A stretch of DNA of 15,601 nt. Origin: JALZDI01 sp965653225. Lineage in GTDB: Bacteria > Actinomycetota > Actinomycetes > Propionibacteriales > Nocardioidaceae. The notes beneath the pieces are model-generated. The model was not told the DNA's origin and searched no databases. It saw only the letters and a list, made by a program, of their open reading frames with translations. Made by a program: the position numbers and the translations under genes. Location: NCBI GenBank assembly GCA_965653225.1, contig CBFGZI010000094.1, forward strand, positions 1 through 15,601. The letters are read 5' to 3'. The stretch's first letter is position 1. Each line of letters opens with the position of its first letter. Shown in pieces: positions 13,912 through 15,601 of this stretch.

Positions 13912-15228
13912 TCAGCTGGTGCGGAAGCTCCACTGGATGTCCTTGGCGGCGTTGCCCGCCAGGTCACGCAGCGCCTTGGCTCCGCCATTGACGTTCACCG
14001 TGTACTTCGCACCGTGCGCCAGCGCGTGGCCGGGGTTGAGCAGGTAGGTGTTGGTCTTGCCCACCCGCGACACCTTGGCGCCGACCTTCTGCCCGGCGGC
14101 GTCGACCAGCGACAGGCCGCTCTTGGCGGACAGCACCTGCTCGCTGAACTTCACCTTGACGCTCTTGCCCGCCGCCACGTTGGCAGCGCCGCGAGCCGGG
14201 GTGCTGGCCAGCACCTTCGGCGCGCGGGTGTCGTTGGCGACACCGGTCACCGTGACCTTGCGCGGTGCGGCCAGGCCGTTGTCGTCGATGGTCAGGACCG
14301 CCGACACGTTCCGGTTGGCCTTCGGCGCGTACGTCACCCGGATGGTGCCGGCGCCACCCGAGGCCACCGCGGCCGGGATCTGCACCTGGAACGCGCCCGG
14401 GTTGGCGCCGGCCTTGGCGACGGTGAAGGCCGCGTCAGCGGTGCCGAAGCTGGACACCGGGATGGTGGCGGTGCTCGGCGTCGCCTTCTTGACGCTGCCC
14501 AGCTTGAGCGCGTCGGTGCCGACCGTGGTCATCGCCGTGCCGGTCGGCATCTGGCCGTTCACCGTGAAGAAGCTGGTGCCGATGTTGACGCCCGGACCGG
14601 TCAGCGTGACCCGGTTGAACCCGGACGGCGAGCCGGTGACGCGGCGAGCCGCGTCGAGCGGACCGAAGAAGCCCGCCGGCGCGTTGACGGCACGCAGGAG
14701 GGACTTGACCGGACCGGAGCCGACCGCGCCGCCGGCCTCGCCGCCACCCTCGAACAGGCAGTTCTTGTTGCCCAGCGAGCCGTCGCCGTCGCTGATGCAG
14801 GTGTGGGTGCCCCACGGGTCGGTGATGGTGAACTTCTTGTTCGGCTGCAGGCCGGCGGCACGGAACAGCGCGGAGTTGCTGATCGCGAGCTGGTTGGTCG
14901 GGTTGCCGGCCGCGTCCTCGAGGAAGATGCCCTCGAGCACCCAGGTCGCGCGCAGCGAACCGACGCTGGCGTCGGCGGAGTAGTACATCGGCCCGTCGCC
15001 GGCGGCCACCGGCGGGCAGAAGGCGGCGTCGAGGCACTGGGCCACCGCGGCGCCCTGGGCGTCGCGGTACATGTTGGCGAGCCCGTCGGCCCCGGCTCCG
15101 CCAGACGGCGTGATCACCGCGCCCGCGGGGACCGCGGTGGCGATGGCACCGGTGGCGGCCAGTGCAGCGACAGAAAGAAGCGCCGCGGGCCGACGGCCCA
15201 GACGGCGCGCGAAAGCGGTCTTGCTCAT
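13912..15228 (-). CDS. Secreted protein with C-terminal Ig-like (Big_5) domain
   Basis: This is a 438-aa exported protein. A signal peptide (about 1-37) begins MSKTAFARRLGRRPAALLSV and ends VPAGA. The N-terminal region (about 38-240) is not recognised. It has four cysteines (65, 71, 144, 157), probably two disulfides, and an Asp/Gly-rich SDGDGSLGNKN segment that could bind calcium. A middle beta-rich part (about 245-330, with IRVTYAPKANRNVSAVLTID) resembles ASH or choice-of-anchor-D repeats. The last 106 residues (333-438, APKVLASTPARGAANVAAGK to LAGNAAKDIQWSFRTS) are a Big_5 Ig-like domain. There is no sorting motif or membrane anchor, so it is released or binds the wall non-covalently. The ATG at 15226-15228 has AAGGGGG about 8 nt upstream. 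Its leader is strongly structured. The function is unknown; adhesion or wall assembly is a guess. Confidence 0.88.
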   Translation of the reverse strand: MSKTAFARRLGRRPAALLSVAALAATGAIATAVPAGAVITPSGGAGADGLANMYRDAQGAAVAQCLDAAFCPPVAAGDGPMYYSADASVGSLRATWVLEGIFLEDAAGNPTNQLAISNSALFRAAGLQPNKKFTITDPWGTHTCISDGDGSLGNKNCLFEGGGEAGGAVGSGPVKSLLRAVNAPAGFFGPLDAARRVTGSPSGFNRVTLTGPGVNIGTSFFTVNGQMPTGTAMTTVGTDALKLGSVKKATPSTATIPVSSFGTADAAFTVAKAGANPGAFQVQIPAAVASGGAGTIRVTYAPKANRNVSAVLTIDDNGLAAPRKVTVTGVANDTRAPKVLASTPARGAANVAAGKSVKVKFSEQVLSAKSGLSLVDAAGQKVGAKVSRVGKTNTYLLNPGHALAHGAKYTVNVNGGAKALRDLAGNAAKDIQWSFRTS

Positions 15229-15232
15229 ATGG

Positions 15233-15334
15233 ATTGCCCCCTTGGCAATGCTGTGTGTGTACGCCGCCCCCGGACGGCGCTGGGTGGCGGGCGTCGTCCC
15301 CCAGGACGACGTCTCGCCGCTGCACACACTTGCC
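15233..15334 (-). promoter_or_regulatory. Candidate switch-like structured leader of the Ig-like protein gene
   Basis: On the minus-strand RNA, GGCAAGTGTGTG (15334-15323) can pair with CACACAC (15259-15253) and TTGCC (15248-15244), 12 pairs with one AGCA bulge. This encloses two hairpins: CGTCGTCC/GGACGACG (15292-15311) and CGCCG/CGGCG (15262-15279). The same TTGCC can instead pair within ATTGCC-AAGGG-GGCAAT (15233-15249), which places the Shine-Dalgarno in its loop and stem. The two folds exclude each other. This matches no riboswitch class I recognise. Confidence 0.45.
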
Positions 15335-15601
15335 GGGGCCCGTCAAAGATCCGCAAAACATCGCATACTTGGTCACTGCACGCACACGCGCTGTAGTCGG
15401 ATGAAAAGCCACTCAAAGGACCAACGTGCCGACGGTTGAGGTCCTGTGGCTTCTTCCTCTCACCCCTGCCGCTGGCGCTGGACTTGGCCGCCGCTCGCCG
15501 GTCGCGGCGTAGCCGACGAAGGAGGTGCCCGGAGACACACGAGTGGGCCCGGCCGGACCGGTGGGGCCCACACCTCGCTGTGGCTGGAGGCCGGAAACGA
15601 A
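15335..15601. other. Gene-free right end of the window
   Basis: No gene is supported here. It should contain the promoter of the Ig-like gene, but no clear -35/-10 pair stands out; TTGAGT with TACAGC 15 bp later on the minus strand is too tightly spaced to be convincing. GTGGGCCC (15543-15550) and GGGCCCAC (15564-15571) form a perfect 8-bp stem with a 13-nt loop, possibly the terminator of a gene beyond the window. Confidence 0.4.

Noticed and set aside
12853..15396. Plus-strand open frame of about 850 codons opposite the sulfatase and Ig-like genes
   Set aside because: It crosses two real genes and a terminator hairpin and shows only shadow composition. High GC suppresses stop codons in this frame.
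15426..15512. Short plus-strand frame (28 codons, GTG start) with AAAGGA 5 nt upstream and a hydrophobic VEVLWLLPL segment
   Set aside because: Third-position GC is clearly lower than in real genes here and there is no homology clue. It is most likely chance within a promoter region.

Overview
The window is high-GC DNA (about 70%) with strong G/C third-position bias, GTG and TTG starts, lipoprotein signals, a class-E-type LAXTG sorting signal, a DUF3039 protein and an actinobacterial-style ydaO (c-di-AMP) riboswitch. This points to a chromosomal segment of an actinomycete (Actinomycetota). I cannot resolve the genus from sequence alone. There is no rRNA, tRNA, integrase, transposase, CRISPR array or phage gene. 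Fourteen protein genes are supported, twelve on the minus strand and two (the MerR and TetR regulators) on the plus strand.

Layout, left to right. (1) 54-704: an IclR-type regulator. (2) 855-2926: a two-gene unit, DUF3039 protein then SF2 DEAD/DEAH-type helicase, whose start and stop codons overlap. A 12-bp tandem repeat sits at the end of the helicase gene. (3) 3066-3635: a YqgE/AlgH protein. (4) 3707-5637: an alpha/beta hydrolase divergent from a MerR-type regulator, with two matching 13-bp dyads in the shared AT-richer gap. (5) 5645-7060: an ACT-domain NAD(P)-dependent malic enzyme, convergent with merR. (6) 7061-7316: a spacer with four perfect inverted repeats. (7) 7317-8672: a conserved-looking protein of unknown function divergent from a TetR regulator. 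The gap holds three copies of an operator-like element, and the TetR transcript is predicted to be leaderless.

(8) 8669-15228: five consecutive minus-strand genes, all for exported proteins. They are a LAXTG cell-wall-anchored protein, a DUF3048 lipoprotein, an NlpC/P60 peptidoglycan hydrolase behind a ydaO/c-di-AMP riboswitch, a sulfatase lipoprotein, and a secreted protein with a C-terminal Ig-like (Big_5) domain. The last gene has a leader able to form two mutually exclusive RNA folds, one of which hides its ribosome binding site. Hairpins separate several of these genes, so they look like neighbours with separate transcription units, not one operon. The final 270 bases or so (15335-15601) hold no supported gene.

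Most of the window is ordinary core actinobacterial chromosome. The places I consider worth a second look are the switch-like leader at 15233-15334, the operator array and unknown partner gene at 7317-7961, the four-hairpin spacer at 7106-7304, and the DUF3039-helicase pair. I see no convincing new multi-gene defence or mobile system.
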